Source: DUZB01 sp963747555 (GTDB lineage Bacteria; Desulfobacterota; DSM-4660; Desulfatiglandales; Desulfatiglandaceae). Taken from it: a stretch of 64,000 nucleotides of DNA. This document shows, piece by piece, positions 61,173 through 64,000 of this stretch. The stretch lies in NCBI GenBank assembly GCA_963747555.1, contig CAVVFZ010000002.1, positions 157,346 to 221,345 on the forward strand, in the 5' to 3' direction. Under the pieces are notes generated by a model. That model did not search any database and was not told the origin of the DNA. It worked only from the letters and a program-made list of their open reading frames with translations. The first letter of the stretch is position 1. Each line of letters begins with the position of its first letter. A program made the translations under genes and the position numbers.

Positions 61173-63955
61173 ATGTCAAGAATTCTGATCGTAGACGATG
61201 ATTTCACCATAAAGCTGGAACTTGAAGAAATGCTCACGGCCATAGGCTATGACATCGTAGGAACGGCCGAAAACGGTGAGCAGGCCTTTGAGATGGCGAA
61301 AGCGCTGAACCCCGACTTGATTCTCATGGATATCGTGATGCGGGGAGATATGGACGGCATTCCGCTGAAAGAAAAAATCAGACGGGAATCGGATATCCCC
61401 ATCGCCTTCATAACCGGGTATGGAGACCCGGAATACGTCGAAAGGGCCAAAATGGTGGAACCCTTCGGTTATGTCATGAAACCTTTTGACGAAAAGGAAA
61501 TCAGAGCAGTTGTGGAAATCGCCCTCTATAAAAGGGACATGGAACTGAAACTGAAAAAAGCCCATGATCGTTTGGAGCGATCAAATCGAGATTTTAAGAA
61601 GGAGATTGCGGAACGGAAGAAGGCCGAAGAAGTACTGAGGCAGAGCAAGAAGAACCTGGAGGAATCTGATTCAGGGTGTACAGGCAGGCGTCGTGGTGCA
61701 TGGATCTGACATGAAAATTGGCGCCCTCCAAGATAGCGGCCTTTAATATTCTTGGACTGAATAGAGATCAAATCGTAGGGAGAGAAGCTGCAGACCCATG
61801 CTGGCGATTCGTCCATGAAGACGGTCGGCCAATGAATTTCGAGGAATATCCAATAAATATGGTCAATAAATCCAGAAAACCTTTGAGAGATTATTGTCTT
61901 GGCGTGGGTCGCCCGGACAGAAATGAACCGCTTTGGATATTGGTCAATGCTGTCCCGCAGTTTAAAGAAAATGGTGAGATCGATCAGATTATTGTTACAT
62001 CTGTGGACATCAGTAAACGCATACAAAGTGAAAACCGATATCGTAACCTTTTCACCGCCACGAATGATGGTGTATGCCTCCATGAAATTATATACAGGGA
62101 CGATAAACCTGTAGATTATCGCATACTGGACATTAATCCCAGATACGAATCCATAATAGGTATTAAGAGAGATGACGCAGTAGGTGCCCTTGGGTCTGAA
62201 CTCTATGGTTCCGGGGAACCGCCATACCTCGATATTTTCACTGATGTTGCCGAGACTGGAAAACCTGGCTCATTTGAAACCTACTTCGAGCCAATGGACA
62301 AATATTTTCTGATATCTGTATTTTCTCCTGGCCCTCATAAGTTCGCCACCGTTTTCCAGGACATCACCGAGCGCAAGCGGGCGGAGGAGGCTTTGGGTAC
62401 CAGCGAAGCTCAACTATCCAACGCCATGAATATCGCTCAGCTTGGGTATTGGGAGTATGACGTAGCCAACGACCTGTTTATCTTCAACGATCATTTTTAC
62501 GCCATTTTTCGCACCTCGGCTGAACAAGTCGGAGGCTATCAGATGTCGTCTGCTCGTTACGCCCAGCTTTTCGTACATCCTGACGATATTCCGGTAGTCG
62601 GTTTGGAGACTCAGAAAGCTATTGAAAGCACAGATCCAAACTACAGCCGTCAGATCGAACACCGTATCATCTATGCCGACGGCGAGACCGGATACATATC
62701 GGTCCGCTTCTTCATCGTCAAAGATAGTCAGGGTCGCACGGTTAAGACTTACGGCGCGAACCAAGACATCACCGAGCGCAAGCGGGCGGAGGAAGAAAAT
62801 GAAAGACTTCAATCCCAGCTCCAACAGTCTCAGAAAATGGAGGCTATTGGAACGTTAGCAGGCGGGATTGCTCATGACTTCAACAACATTTTGGCCATTA
62901 TTTTAGGCAATGCGGAACTGGCCGCTGATGACGTTCCCGATTCGAATCCCGCAAGTGAATCTTTAAAGGAAATCCGTCAGGCTTCCATCAGGGCAAAGGA
63001 TATGGTCCGTCAATTGCTCGCTTTCAGCCGTAAGACTGATGAAGAGAGTAAGCCCATAGATATGGCTCCCATCATAAAAGAATCCATGAAAATGCTCAGG
63101 TCCGCCATCCCCACCAGCGTGGAGTTCAAACAGCACATTTCGGATGATCCATGTAGCGTCATGGGTGATGCCGCCCAAATCAATCAGATTGTGATGAATC
63201 TGGTAACCAATGCAGCCGATGCCATGTCTGAAAAAGGGGGACTTCTGGAAGTGACCCTTGAAAAGATTATTCTTCAGGAAGAAAAAGCATGCTTTGATTG
63301 GGTTCTCTCCCCCGGCCCCTACGTCAGACTTAGAATGAGGGATACGGGTGAAGGTATTGAGCCCAAAATTATGGACCGAATCTTTGACCCCTATTACACC
63401 ACCAAGGAAGTAGGCAAGGGTACAGGAATGGGTCTTTCGGTGATTCATGGCATCGTGAAGAGACATGGTGGTGGTATCCTGGTTGAGAGCGAGCTTGGGA
63501 AGGGAACGGTCTTTGAGATCTATTTCCCCGCATTGGAAAAGACGGCTGAGGAAGAAAAGGAGCCCGAGGGAGAAATCAAAGGGGGTTCTGAAAGAATCCT
63601 TTTTGTGGATGACGAAGAGCCCATGGTGAACCTGAACCGCCAGCGTTTGGAGCGGTTGGGCTATGATGTCAAAAGCACCACAAAACCTGTGGAGGCCCTG
63701 GAATGGTTCAGGGCCGATCCGGATCAATTCGATGTCATCATAACCGATATGACCATGCCTCGAATGACCGGCGACAGGCTGGCCGCAGAAGTTCTGAAAA
63801 TTCGGCCGCACATGCCGGTGATCATCTGTACCGGCTACAGTGAGAGGATGTCGGCAAAGAAAGCGGAGGCCCTCGGTGTAAGCAAATACATTGAGAAGCC
63901 CATTGATTTGCGGAATCTGGCTTCATCGCTTCGAGATGTTCTGGATGAGAAATAA
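61173..63955 (+). pseudogene. Hybrid sensor: REC-PAS-PAS-PAS-histidine kinase-REC, split by two close frameshifts
   Basis: The ATG at 61173 has GGAG 8 bases upstream. An N-terminal receiver (ILIVDDD, LILMDIVM, Lys in YVMKPFD) and coiled coil are followed by two frame changes near 61673 and 61709-61725. The frame then holds PAS domains, the HisKA H-box GIAHDFNNILAIILGN, N-box NQIVMNLVTNAADAM, G-boxes DTGEGIEP and GTGMGLSVIHGI, and a second receiver (ILFVDDEEP, VIITDMTMP, IEKPID). The downstream part (61718-63955) could still make a kinase alone. No DNA-binding output, so signalling probably passes to a partner regulator. Confidence 0.82.
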
Positions 63956-64000
63956 TTCATAGAATCAGTCCGATTTCTTTGAAAGTCTGAATGAACAATA

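Overview
The window looks like a chromosomal piece of a strictly anaerobic deltaproteobacterium (Desulfobacterota). Evidence for this is the mix of a branched-chain amino acid ABC transporter, DUF362 ferredoxin-type protein, GlcD/GlcF-type oxidase with a LarA-like racemase, a C_GCAxxG_C_C family protein, many PAS sensors and the RadC, Tig-ClpP-ClpX-Lon and MutL-MiaA blocks. This is inference from gene content; no rRNA is present.

Layout. 0-18 kb: transport and catabolism. livF(partial)-livM-livH, a 3-hydroxyisobutyrate dehydrogenase-like gene, then a minus-strand operon (XRE-cupin regulator, SDR, hydantoinase-type amidohydrolase, DUF362, MBL hydrolase) divergent from an M24 peptidase and a decayed HMGL/homocitrate-synthase-like gene. 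Next come glcD-glcF-larA-like-C_GCAxxG_C_C and a tandem ABC ATPase. 18-26 kb: a lipase and a decayed surface-glycan cluster (glycosyltransferase, asnB, MurJ/Wzx-like flippase) with an intact methyltransferase and glycosyltransferase. 26-41 kb: aldolase, alcohol dehydrogenase and a housekeeping block with four tRNAs across the region to 41.4 kb, interrupted by a 288-bp MITE.

41.4-48.7 kb is the most striking part: eight different toxin-antitoxin modules (RelE/HTH, RHH/PIN, RHH/MazF, BrnT/BrnA, PIN-like/UPF0175-like, RelB/YafQ, BrnT-like/CopG-like and inverted HicBA), seven with their own sigma70-type promoter. They are separated by pyrimidine-rich heptanucleotide tracts (CYGTCYT and GTTCRAY units) seen nowhere else in the window. 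A DUF4338 (DruA-like) gene, a five-gene DDE-transposase/ATPase element (49.6-52.9 kb) and a complete IS with 15-bp inverted repeats and a 9-bp duplication follow. The MITE at 33.6 kb has the same kind of ends and target duplication as this IS.

55.9-64 kb holds signalling genes: PAS protein, diguanylate cyclase, multi-PAS sensor, LuxR remnant and a REC-PAS-kinase-REC hybrid.

Frameshifts are frequent but uneven: several genes carry four to six lesions plus nonsense codons, while tig-clpP-clpX-lon has none. Much of this looks like real gene decay, although isolated one-base shifts (including in mutL) could be sequencing errors.
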